64,000 nt of DNA from an uncultured Pseudomonas sp. GTDB taxonomy: Bacteria; Pseudomonadota; Gammaproteobacteria; Pseudomonadales; Pseudomonadaceae. Location of the stretch: NCBI RefSeq assembly GCF_913777995.1, contig NZ_CAJYVE010000025.1, forward strand, positions 1-64,000. Reading direction: 5' to 3'. Positions 49,654-59,773 of the stretch are shown one piece after another; the first letter of the stretch is position 1; each line of letters opens with the position of its first letter. Position numbers and translations under genes: made by a program. The notes under the pieces were generated by a model. That model ran no database searches. It was not told where the DNA came from and saw only the letters and a list, made by a program, of their open reading frames with translations.

Positions 49654-52020
49654 TCAATCCAGGCTCGACAGCAGGTCCTCGGCCATTTTCCGATGCGCCT
49701 CGTCGGCACCGTCCAATACCTCCTGCAACAGCAGCCGGGCACCGTCGATATCGCCCTCGTCGATCATCAACTGCGCCTGGTTGATCTGCGTCAGCGGCTC
49801 TTCATCCAGCTCCAGCAGGTCGAATTCCATGCCTTCATCGTCAGCGAAGCTGTCGAGGAACGCTTCGTCCAGCGCCTCGTTATCGACCACCGGCTCAGCC
49901 AGTTCGATGGCCTCGACCTGCATGTCCGGCACCTCGCCAAGATCCCCCAGACCGTCGAGCAGGTCCACCCCGGAAACGGAGAATGCCGTGTCGAGGCCGG
50001 AAGGTTCGACCGGCTCGATCAGTTCGATGGACTCTTCTGCCCCGTCGTCCGGCAGTGACAAGTCGCTGAGGAACTGTTCGTCCTGCAGCTCGAAGACCTC
50101 AGGCAGTTCGGTCAGGTTGGAGGCGAAATTCGGGTCGGCGGCGGCTGCGGGCGGGACCTCGGCCTTGCTGACGGGCACAGGCTTGTCGAACGGGTCGACC
50201 AGGTCCCAGTCCGCATCCAGCGATAGCTCGTCGAGATTGAGCTGAAAGGCGTCTTCATGTTCGGGATTGAGCGCAGCGGCAGCGGTTTCATCCAGTTGCG
50301 CGGGTTCGGCGGGAACGCTTGCCGGGCTGGGCTCAGGCTCGCTTGCAGTCGCGCCAGCCAACCCGGCACCGGCCACGATGCCCGCTGCAGCGGCCACCGC
50401 GGGGGCAGCGCCGGAGTGTGCGGCCTTTTCCAGTTGCGGATGACGGGCCCGGATCGCCTGAATACGCTCGGCGCTCATACCCTGGCCCAGCGCGGCGCTC
50501 TCCTCGGCCGCGAAGCCCTGGGCATCACCCTGGTCGGCCAGCAGTTCGAGAATGCGCTCGCGGATGTCTTCACGCTCCGGCTGCTTGTGCGAGGCATCGC
50601 GCAAGATGGCCAGTGCCTCGTTGAAGCGCCCGTATGCGATATAGATGCTGACACCGTCCAGCGCGTCGGGCGCAGTGCCCGCCGGGCGTTGCGCCGCAGG
50701 GGCCTTGCTCAAGGTGGTTGCGCTGGCTGGCGTCGGAACCGGCGACGAGGCCGCTGGCGCCGCCGCCACCGGGGACACCACGGCGGGCACTTCATACACT
50801 GGAAGGGTGATCGGCTGCGCCGGCTTGAGCAGCGGTTCCTCGCGTTCAGCGGGTTCGACCTCGGCCTGCTGGCGACGCTGGCGCATGCGCAGCACCAGCA
50901 GCACTGCCAGCAGCACGACGGCGGCGGCAATCAGCAAGGGCAGGCTGAACCAGGAACTCTCCTCGCTGGACGCCACTGGCGTCGGCGCCGCAGCCGCCAC
51001 AGGCGCTGCCGTCGGCGTCAGTGCCGGTGCCGGTGCCGGTGCGGTCGTCGCCGCGGGCACTGGAGGCTTGCCAGCATCGCGCAGTTCGGTGAGTTGAGCG
51101 CGCAGCTCGGTCACGGCCTTGTCGCGCTCGAACAATTGCTCCTGCAGGCTGCGATTGAGCGTCTTGAGATCGTCGAGTTGCTGCGTCTCGATGGCGGCGG
51201 CCGCCAGTTGCACGGCCTTTTGCGCCTCGGCCTCGGCTGCCGCCGCTGCCTCGCCGACGGCGGGTTCGGGTGGCTGTACGGCCGGTGGCTGCGCAGCATC
51301 GGGAAGCAGCAGGTTCTGACCGGCACGCAGCGCACTGCCCGGCCCCTTGGGAAAGGCCAGCGGGTTGAGCGCCTGAATGGCCTCGGCCACCTGCGCCGCC
51401 GAGCCTCTTTCCCCCGGTCCCTGGACGCGCCGGGCGATACTGGCCAGGGTGTCGCCTGCCACCACGGTGTAGTGCTTGCCCTGCACCGCCATCGGCGGCG
51501 CCACCGGCATGCGCGACTCCACGGCGGCGGCCTGTTGCTGGCGCTGGGTGCGACCACGGGTCGCCGCCTGCCCTTCTGGCGAGGTCGCGGGGTCGAGCAG
51601 CACGGTGTATTCGTGGAGCAGATCGCCGTTGGGGCGCGACACCTGCACCAGGAAGCTCAGATAGGGCTCGACCACCGGTTTGTTCGACACCACTTCGATA
51701 TAGCCGGTATTGCCGCGAATCACCGGGGTAAAGCGCAGGTCGTTGAGAAAGAAGGCGCGTTCCACACCAGCCTTGGCAAAGGCCTCCGGCGAAGCCAGCT
51801 TGACGATGATGTCTTCCGGGTCCAGCCCGGCGGTTTCGACCAGCTCGATCTGCGCGTCCAGCGGCTGGTTGAGCGCCGAATTCAGGCGGATATCGCCCAG
51901 GCCAAGGGCCAAGGCCAGCCCCGACCAGCCCAGCGAGCCGATCCCGATGGCGCTGGCAAGCGCCGTGAACCGCACACCGGCCCTGAATCTGCTGCCGGCG
52001 ACCCGAACTCTTTTCAGCAT
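49654..52020 (-). CDS. Second FimV/HubP-like protein
   Basis: A 788-residue protein with the same plan as FimV: N-terminal signal/anchor (FTALASAIGIGSLGWSGLALA), FimV N-terminal domain (LGLGDIRLNSALNQPLDAQI), LysM domain (YTVVAGDTLASIARRVQG), coiled coil (LNRSLQEQLFERDKAVTEL), span (LPLLIAAAVVLLAVLLVL), TPR-like segment (VSIYIAYGRFNEALAILRDA), acidic region and C-terminal FimV domain ending AEDLLSSLD. It differs in sequence and length from fimV at 12463-15354. ATG 52020 has AAGGGG upstream. It follows the marR gene by 81 bp. A polar-organiser role is inferred from architecture. Confidence 0.88.
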   Translation of the reverse strand: MLKRVRVAGSRFRAGVRFTALASAIGIGSLGWSGLALALGLGDIRLNSALNQPLDAQIELVETAGLDPEDIIVKLASPEAFAKAGVERAFFLNDLRFTPVIRGNTGYIEVVSNKPVVEPYLSFLVQVSRPNGDLLHEYTVLLDPATSPEGQAATRGRTQRQQQAAAVESRMPVAPPMAVQGKHYTVVAGDTLASIARRVQGPGERGSAAQVAEAIQALNPLAFPKGPGSALRAGQNLLLPDAAQPPAVQPPEPAVGEAAAAAEAEAQKAVQLAAAAIETQQLDDLKTLNRSLQEQLFERDKAVTELRAQLTELRDAGKPPVPAATTAPAPAPALTPTAAPVAAAAPTPVASSEESSWFSLPLLIAAAVVLLAVLLVLRMRQRRQQAEVEPAEREEPLLKPAQPITLPVYEVPAVVSPVAAAPAASSPVPTPASATTLSKAPAAQRPAGTAPDALDGVSIYIAYGRFNEALAILRDASHKQPEREDIRERILELLADQGDAQGFAAEESAALGQGMSAERIQAIRARHPQLEKAAHSGAAPAVAAAAGIVAGAGLAGATASEPEPSPASVPAEPAQLDETAAAALNPEHEDAFQLNLDELSLDADWDLVDPFDKPVPVSKAEVPPAAAADPNFASNLTELPEVFELQDEQFLSDLSLPDDGAEESIELIEPVEPSGLDTAFSVSGVDLLDGLGDLGEVPDMQVEAIELAEPVVDNEALDEAFLDSFADDEGMEFDLLELDEEPLTQINQAQLMIDEGDIDGARLLLQEVLDGADEAHRKMAEDLLSSLD

Positions 52021-52101
52021 GCGACCCCTTAAGGAAACCGTTCCTGGCTTTCCACACCCGGTAATGAAACGACAGTATGCGTGAGAACCTGGGGCCATGC
52101 C

Positions 52102-52539
52102 TCAGGTTCTTTCCAGGTTCGCCAGTATGCGTGCGTGCACCCGCATGGCCACTTGCAGTTCCGCCTCGTCGATCCCGGCGAGCAGCTCGGCGCGCAGGGT
52201 GCTGGCAATGGCTTCGATCTGCTGGATCAAGGGTTCGGCGCTTTCGCAGAGCACGATTTTCTTGGCCCGACGGTCTTCCAGTACCGCCTGGCGGCGCACC
52301 AGCCCCTGGCTCTCCAGGCTGTCGAGCAAGCGCGCGAGGGTCGGCCCTTCAACACCAAGGCTCTGCGCCAGTTCGCGCTGGGTGGGCGCCTCGGTCGTGA
52401 AGCGGGCCAGGTGCAGCAGCACCAGCCAGCGCGCCTGGGACAATCCCAGGCCGGCCAGGCGGCGATCCAGTTCGGCACGCCAGCCCCGGGTCAGTTGACC
52501 CAGTTGCATCCCGAAGCGGTGTTCATCAGTCAATGACAT
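52102..52539 (-). CDS. MarR family transcriptional regulator
   Basis: A 145-residue winged-helix regulator of the SlyA/MarR type. LGLSQARWLVLLHLARF and TQRELAQSLGVEGPTLARLL form the helix-turn-helix, and the wing is VRRQAVLEDRRAKKIVLCE. Effector and targets are unknown. An inverted repeat, AACAAG-CT-CTTGTT, abuts its start codon and may be an autoregulatory operator. It is 81 bp downstream of recQ on the same strand. Confidence 0.9.
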   Translation of the reverse strand: MSLTDEHRFGMQLGQLTRGWRAELDRRLAGLGLSQARWLVLLHLARFTTEAPTQRELAQSLGVEGPTLARLLDSLESQGLVRRQAVLEDRRAKKIVLCESAEPLIQQIEAIASTLRAELLAGIDEAELQVAMRVHARILANLERT

Positions 52540-52553
52540 AACAAGCTCTTGTT
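52540..52553. promoter_or_regulatory. Inverted repeat at the marR start, possible operator
   Basis: AACAAG-CT-CTTGTT, six-base perfect arms around a 2-bp centre, immediately precedes the ATG of the MarR gene and includes its Shine-Dalgarno region. Its position and symmetry suit binding of a MarR dimer. Confidence 0.5.
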
Positions 52554-52620
52554 TGAAACGGTTCTTGATAGCAGCGACACAGCAAGCTGATGGCGACGAT
52601 GCAAGGTGCGTGACGCCGCC

Positions 52621-54750
<2,130 letters not shown>

Positions 54751-54953
54751 AAAAACCCCGGTTCGTACTGCCACAGCGGGCTGCGTGAGTGGAACCACGC
54801 AGCCGGAAAACGCGGCAGTATACCCGAGCCTCCCCGGTCGAGGGTCGTTCCCGACAGCAATGCGCCAATCGGCCTCGGCCATGCCGCGCGGCTGGCGTCT
54901 GGAACGCTCAGGGCCTAGAATTCAGCATCGTTTATTTCCAAGGTAGTCCGTCC

Positions 54954-55541
54954 ATGTCCTTCGCTGAGCAACTTACCCGCCTGCAAGTCTTCCTCGATGC
55001 AGATGATCTGCATGAAGAAGCACTGGACTACGTGGCCGCCCATGGCTACCTGACCGCCTTGTCGATCTGCTCGGAGCCGGTACCCGAGCGCGAATGGATC
55101 GACGCCCTGTTCTCCGAGCCGCCACACTATTCCAGTGACGCGCAACGCGAAGAAATCGAAACCACCCTGGTCCTGCTGCAAGCGCACATCGCCCGCCAGC
55201 TGGCCTCTGACGAAGAGTTCGAGCTGCCATGCGACCTGGACCTGGGCGACGACCCGGACGACTCCGACCTGCGCGGCTGGTGCATCGGTTTCATGGAAGG
55301 CGTGTTCCTGCGTGAAAACGCCTGGTTCGAAAGCGCCGAGGAAGAAGTCAGCGAAATGCTCCTGCCGATCATGGTAGGTTCCGGCCTGTTCGACGAACAG
55401 CCTGAATTCGCCGACATCGCCCAGGACGCCAACCTGATGGACGACATGATCGTGCAGATTCCCGAAGCCCTCACCGCGCTGTTCCTGCTTTGCCAGGCTC
55501 CTGACGAGAAGCCGGCGATCCTCAAGCCCCGCCACCACTGA
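54954..55541 (+). CDS. YecA/UPF0149 family protein
   Basis: A 195-residue acidic protein of the UPF0149/YgfB-YecA superfamily: MSFAEQLTRLQVFLDADDLH, YLTALSICSEPVPEREW, RGWCIGFMEGVFLRENAWF. No C-terminal SEC-C zinc motif is present. Function unknown. ATG 54954 is chosen from conservation; the frame runs upstream into the divergent recQ promoter region. The DUF454 gene starts one base after its stop. Confidence 0.88.
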   Translation: MSFAEQLTRLQVFLDADDLHEEALDYVAAHGYLTALSICSEPVPEREWIDALFSEPPHYSSDAQREEIETTLVLLQAHIARQLASDEEFELPCDLDLGDDPDDSDLRGWCIGFMEGVFLRENAWFESAEEEVSEMLLPIMVGSGLFDEQPEFADIAQDANLMDDMIVQIPEALTALFLLCQAPDEKPAILKPRHH

Positions 55542-55542
55542 G

Positions 55543-55947
55543 TTGACCGCCCCTGCACCGCGCCCCCGCGCGCGCGGGTGGCTGCGCTACCTGTTGCTGG
55601 GCGTCGGCTGGCTGAGCGTGGCCTTGGGCATCATCGGCATCTTCCTGCCGGTGCTGCCCACGACTCCATTCCTGCTTTTGGCGGCGGCCTGCTTTGCACG
55701 CAGCTCGCCGCGCTTTTATGCCTGGCTGGTGGGACACCCGCGTCTCGGCCCGTGGATCCGCGATTATCTGGAGGGTCGGGGCATACCCCTCAAAGCCAAG
55801 GTCTATGCCATCGGCCTGATGTGGATCAGCATCGGCGTGTCCTGCTGGTTCATCCGCCTGCCCTGGGTACGGATCCTGCTGCCGGTCTGCGCGTTACTGG
55901 TAAGCCTGTGGATCGCCCGCCAGCCGACCCTGCCGCCCCGCCACTGA
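55543..55947 (+). CDS. DUF454 family inner-membrane protein (YbaN-like)
   Basis: A 134-residue membrane protein with the DUF454 core: YLLLGVGWLSVALGIIGIFL, LPTTPFLLLAAACFARSSPR, YAWLVGHPRLGPWIRDYLEG, and a final double span. It starts at a TTG one base after the yecA-like stop; no ATG or GTG is available nearby, so it probably depends on translational coupling. Function unknown. Confidence 0.86.
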   Translation: MTAPAPRPRARGWLRYLLLGVGWLSVALGIIGIFLPVLPTTPFLLLAAACFARSSPRFYAWLVGHPRLGPWIRDYLEGRGIPLKAKVYAIGLMWISIGVSCWFIRLPWVRILLPVCALLVSLWIARQPTLPPRH

Positions 55948-55960
55948 AACCAACGGCCAC

Positions 55961-57580
55961 TCAGATGCGATTGGCCTGATTCAGCGCCTTGAGCAGGCGC
56001 GCGTCATGCCCGTAGATGTCCGGACGGAACTGCAATTGCCCATCGCCGCCCATCTGTACCGTCCAGTAGGCCATCACGATCGGAATTGGCCGGGGCAGGT
56101 TCACGCGCTTGGTTTCACCACTGCTCCACAGGCTGGCAACGCGTTCGCGCTCGGCTGGGGAGGCGTCGGCCAGCAGCTGGTCGACCAGCTCGCTGACCCG
56201 CTCGATGCGCACGCAGCCCGAGCTGAACAGCCGCGGCAGGTTGTCGAACAGGCGCTGGCTCGGGGTGTCGTGCAGGTACACCGAGAACGGATTGGGGAAG
56301 CGCACCACCACCCGCCCCAAGGCGCTGCCGGGACCCGCGTCCTGGCGTACCAGTACCCGACCCGGGCGTTGCCAGTCGACGCTGTGCGGGTCGACCTCAT
56401 TGCCCTCGTAGTCGATCACGCGCATGCGGTTGGCCGCCAGGTAGCCGGCCGCGTCGCGGCTCAACTCGGGCAGCTTGTCTTCACGCAGGATGGTCGGCGG
56501 AATGGTCCAGGTCGGGTTCAGGGTCAGGTGGGTGATGTGCGAGCGCAACAGCGGCGTGGCGCGGCTGGGACGGCCCACCTGAGTGCGCGCCTGCCAGGCC
56601 ACGCGATTGTCACGCAAGAAGAACACCTCGGCCCCGGCGATATCGATCAGCACGCTGGTGGGCTGGATCTCATGGGCCAGCCAACGCAGGCGCTCCAGGT
56701 TGATACGGATCTGGTCCATGCGTTCATCGGCCGTGCGGTTCAGCTCGGCCAGGGTGCCAGGGCCGACCACGCCATCGGGCTTGAGCAGGTGGTTGCGCTG
56801 GAACAGCTTGACCGCCTCGACCAACGCCGTGCCGTACACTGTCGACGGCAAGGGTGTAGGCGCCAGCACACCCTGGGACAGATCCCCCTGGACCTGCAGG
56901 CGCTGTTCGAGCAGGGCCACTCGCTCGTCCACCGCACCGGGGCGCAGCAACGGGCCGTCGGGAATCGCCAGCCATTGCGGCAACGGCTCGCGACGCAGCG
57001 CGGCATAGCGCTGGCGCAGGTCGCGATAGCGCGCCAGGCTGGGTCGCGCCTGCTCGAAAGCGCGCTCCGGCCGGGCCACCTCTGCCAGGGCCATGCCCAG
57101 CATGGCGTTGAAGTCCGCTGCCGGGGGCATGTCGTCCGGCTGCCACAGCGGCTCGACCCGGGCCTGCGCCAGACGCCCACCGTTGAGGTCATGCAGTGCC
57201 TGCAGGTAGGCCGTGGAGGCCAGCACGTCCTGGCAGGCCTGGGCGCGCTCGGCAGACTCCGGTTGAGCGACCAGATGACGCAGGGCATCGAGGTGATAGA
57301 CACGCGGTTCGAGCCCGTCATCGGCCAACGCATCGAGTTGGCCGACCAGGGCCTGAAGGCTGCTACGGTTCCACAGCGGCTGGTAGCCGCCTGGCGCATA
57401 CAAGGCGTCGAGCCACTGCCGCTCGCCCTCGCCCGTCGGGAGCGGTGGGGTCAGGCAGTCGAGTGCCGGGCCGCTGAGAATCTGTTCCACCGGCGTGGGC
57501 ACGGGGAAAGCCTGCTGCGCCACGGCGCAGGGTGCCACCAGGACCAGCGCAGCGACCTTCAAAAGGTTCGAAAATTCCAA
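55961..57580 (-). CDS. L,D-transpeptidase with peptidoglycan-binding domain (YcbB/LdtD-like)
   Basis: A 539-residue exported protein: signal peptide (LLKVAALVLVAPCAVAQQA), an N-terminal helical scaffold domain, a peptidoglycan-binding-1 domain (YGTALVEAVKLFQRNHLLKPDGVVGPGTL in two halves, about 245-275) and a YkuD catalytic domain with Cys456 in LFSSGCVRIERVSE. This layout equals LdtD (YcbB), which forms 3-3 cross-links. It is divergent from a second, smaller L,D-transpeptidase across 165 bp. Confidence 0.92.
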   Translation of the reverse strand: MEFSNLLKVAALVLVAPCAVAQQAFPVPTPVEQILSGPALDCLTPPLPTGEGERQWLDALYAPGGYQPLWNRSSLQALVGQLDALADDGLEPRVYHLDALRHLVAQPESAERAQACQDVLASTAYLQALHDLNGGRLAQARVEPLWQPDDMPPAADFNAMLGMALAEVARPERAFEQARPSLARYRDLRQRYAALRREPLPQWLAIPDGPLLRPGAVDERVALLEQRLQVQGDLSQGVLAPTPLPSTVYGTALVEAVKLFQRNHLLKPDGVVGPGTLAELNRTADERMDQIRINLERLRWLAHEIQPTSVLIDIAGAEVFFLRDNRVAWQARTQVGRPSRATPLLRSHITHLTLNPTWTIPPTILREDKLPELSRDAAGYLAANRMRVIDYEGNEVDPHSVDWQRPGRVLVRQDAGPGSALGRVVVRFPNPFSVYLHDTPSQRLFDNLPRLFSSGCVRIERVSELVDQLLADASPAERERVASLWSSGETKRVNLPRPIPIVMAYWTVQMGGDGQLQFRPDIYGHDARLLKALNQANRI

Positions 57581-57745
57581 CGCACCACTCCCTGTTTACG
57601 ACGAACGTAGCGCAGCCCGTCGGATTGGCCCGCAGGCCCCGAAGAACGGGCTGTTAGAATCGCGAATTTTCCGCGCCTGCGAAATGGTGCCCGACACACC
57701 TGCATGCCGCTCGCAGGGGCTGGCTGCTGTCATCGAGACCTGATC

Positions 57746-58459
57746 ATGCTCAAGACAATCCGGGGGATCTGCCTCGCCCTCGCTTGCCTGGCGCTGCCCG
57801 CCCAGGCCGCGTTCGCCGCCCGACCGACCAGCGACCCACTGCTGCAAAAGCTGGGCAACCAGGCCCCGGGCCTGGAACGCCAGGTGCTGGCTTACGCCCT
57901 GGCGGCCATGCACTGCGCCATCAACAATGGCGCCGCACCCGCCGAACGCCTGGCGATCATCGACTTCTCGCTGGCCTCCAGCGAACGCCGCCTGTGGATC
58001 TTCGACCTGAAGAGCAAACGCCTGCTGCTCAACGACCTGGTCGCCCACGGCCAGCAATCCGGCGACAACTTCGCCACGCGCTTCTCCAACCTCGAAGGCA
58101 GCCATCAGTCGAGCATCGGTCTGTTCCGAACCGAAGAAAGCTATACCGGCAAGCATGGCTACTCCCTGCGCATGGATGGCCTTGAGCCAGGCTTCAACGA
58201 CCAGGCACGCCAGCGCGCCATCGTCATTCACCCGGCCGACTACGTGAACCCTGCCTGGATCCAGACCCAGGGCCGCATCGGTCGCAGCCAGGGCTGCCCG
58301 GCGGTACGCCCGGAGGTCGCCCGCATGGTGGTGGACAGCCTCAAGGGCGGGCAGTTCATGTTTTCGTTCTACCCCGACAAGCGCTGGTTGCAGTCGTCGT
58401 TGTATATCAATTGCCAGCCACGCCAGGTCGCCGGATTGCTCAGCGCCAGCGATGGCTGA
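57746..58459 (+). CDS. Murein L,D-transpeptidase catalytic domain protein (YkuD_2)
   Basis: A 237-residue secreted protein: signal peptide (GICLALACLALPAQAAFA), then a YkuD_2-type domain with IIDFSLASSERRLWIFDLKS, FSNLEGSHQSSIGLF, GLEPGFNDQARQRAIVIH and the catalytic Cys184 in RSQGCPAVRPE. It is likely to act on peptidoglycan in the periplasm, as transpeptidase or carboxypeptidase. ATG 57746 starts the signal peptide. It is divergent from the LdtD-like gene. Confidence 0.88.
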   Translation: MLKTIRGICLALACLALPAQAAFAARPTSDPLLQKLGNQAPGLERQVLAYALAAMHCAINNGAAPAERLAIIDFSLASSERRLWIFDLKSKRLLLNDLVAHGQQSGDNFATRFSNLEGSHQSSIGLFRTEESYTGKHGYSLRMDGLEPGFNDQARQRAIVIHPADYVNPAWIQTQGRIGRSQGCPAVRPEVARMVVDSLKGGQFMFSFYPDKRWLQSSLYINCQPRQVAGLLSASDG

Positions 58460-58468
58460 ACGAGTCGC

Positions 58469-58500
58469 CTGTGGGCGCGAGCCTGCTCGCGAAGCGGCCA
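58469..58500 (+). repeat. REP element
   Basis: TGTGGGCGCGAGCCTGCTCG begins a P. putida-type REP with the 7-bp palindrome CGCGAGC / GCTCGCG and the GAAGCGGCC tail. A decayed, inverted partner (GCGGCCTTCGC) lies at about 58532-58542. It fills the gap between the L,D-transpeptidase and chrA. Confidence 0.75.
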
Positions 58501-58579
58501 GCAAAGTCTGTGCATCTGCTGTAACGTGACGCGGCCTTCGCAAGCACATCCGCTCGCCCTCATCTCACAGTAGTTCGCC

Positions 58580-59773
58580 ATGTCCCCTGCTCTCAGCCAG
58601 CTGCGTAACGGTGCCGCCATCTTCCTGGTTTTCCTGCGCCTGGGGCTGACCAGCTTCGGGGGGCCGGCGGCGCATCTGGGTTACTTTCGCGAAGCCTTCG
58701 TGGTGCGTCGGCAGTGGCTGAGCGAGCGCAGTTATGCCGACCTGGTCGCGCTGTGCCAGTTCCTGCCCGGCCCGGCCAGCAGTCAGGTGGGCATGGCCTT
58801 GGGCTTGTCACGCGGTGGTTACCTGGGCGCATTGGCGGCCTGGGCAGGTTTTACACTGCCCTCGGCCCTGTTACTGACTCTGCTGGCACTGGGCATCGCT
58901 CATTCACAGGGCTTGCCCGACAGTGCGTTGCACGGCCTGCAAGTGGTGGCGCTGGCGGTGATCGCCCAGGCGGTGTATGCCATGGCCCGCCTGCACTGTC
59001 GCAGCCCGGCGGCACTGGCGCTGATGCTCGCCGCCTGCGGCCTGACGCTGTGGCTGACCTGGCCCGGCGCGCAGGTGGCGGTCCTGCTGGTTGCCGGCCT
59101 GCTGGGTCTGCTGCTGTTTCGCCCGGCCACTGCCAGTGCCGCAGACCCACTACCCGTACCCGTGAGTCGACGTGCCGGCGTGGCCTGGTTGCTGCTGTTC
59201 GTCGCACTGCTGCTTGGCCTGCCGCTATTGCACGGGGCGTTTCCCGGGACTGGGCTGGCGGTGCTGGACGCCTTCTACCGGTCTGGCGCGTTGGTGTTTG
59301 GCGGTGGCCATGTGGTGCTGCCCTTGCTGCACAGCGAGGTAGTGGTCAACGGCTGGGTCGGCGAGCCGGTGTTCTTCGCCGGCTATGCCGCGGCGCAGGC
59401 GGTGCCCGGCCCACTGTTCAGCTTTGCTGCGTTTCTGGGCGCCTCGCTGAATACCGGGCTGGCCCCCTGGAGCGGTGCCGCCCTGGCCTTGCTGGCGATT
59501 TTCGCGCCGTCTTTTCTGCTGGTGGCCGGCGCCCTGCCGTTCTGGTCACGGCTGAGCGCATTGCCGGCGCTGCGCGCGGCCCTGACAGCGGTGAACGCCG
59601 CCGTGGTCGGCCTGTTGCTGGCGGCCCTGATTGCACCGCTGGCCGGCGGCGCAATCAGCGGTAGCCGCGACCTGCTGCTTGGCCTCGCCGCCCTGCTGGC
59701 GCTGACCTGGCCGCGCCTGCCGCCCTGGCTGGTGGTGGTGGCTGGCGCACTGGCCGGCCTGTGGGGCGGCTGA
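58580..59773 (+). CDS. chrA: Chromate efflux transporter ChrA
   Basis: A 397-residue long-chain CHR protein with two homologous halves and about ten spans. The N-half signature FLRLGLTSFGGPAAHLGYFR is followed by FLPGPASSQVGMALG. The C half has YRSGALVFGGGHVVLPLLHSEV and AAQAVPGPLFSFAAFLGASL. ChrA proteins export chromate by proton antiport. Base composition resembles its neighbours. Its stop abuts that of the convergent phosphotransferase gene with no terminator between. Confidence 0.92.
   Translation: MSPALSQLRNGAAIFLVFLRLGLTSFGGPAAHLGYFREAFVVRRQWLSERSYADLVALCQFLPGPASSQVGMALGLSRGGYLGALAAWAGFTLPSALLLTLLALGIAHSQGLPDSALHGLQVVALAVIAQAVYAMARLHCRSPAALALMLAACGLTLWLTWPGAQVAVLLVAGLLGLLLFRPATASAADPLPVPVSRRAGVAWLLLFVALLLGLPLLHGAFPGTGLAVLDAFYRSGALVFGGGHVVLPLLHSEVVVNGWVGEPVFFAGYAAAQAVPGPLFSFAAFLGASLNTGLAPWSGAALALLAIFAPSFLLVAGALPFWSRLSALPALRAALTAVNAAVVGLLLAALIAPLAGGAISGSRDLLLGLAALLALTWPRLPPWLVVVAGALAGLWGG

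Noticed and set aside
58580-59773. chrA considered as part of a mobile metal-resistance island
   Set aside because: Composition matches its neighbours, it stands alone without chrB or transposase, and only REP elements are adjacent.
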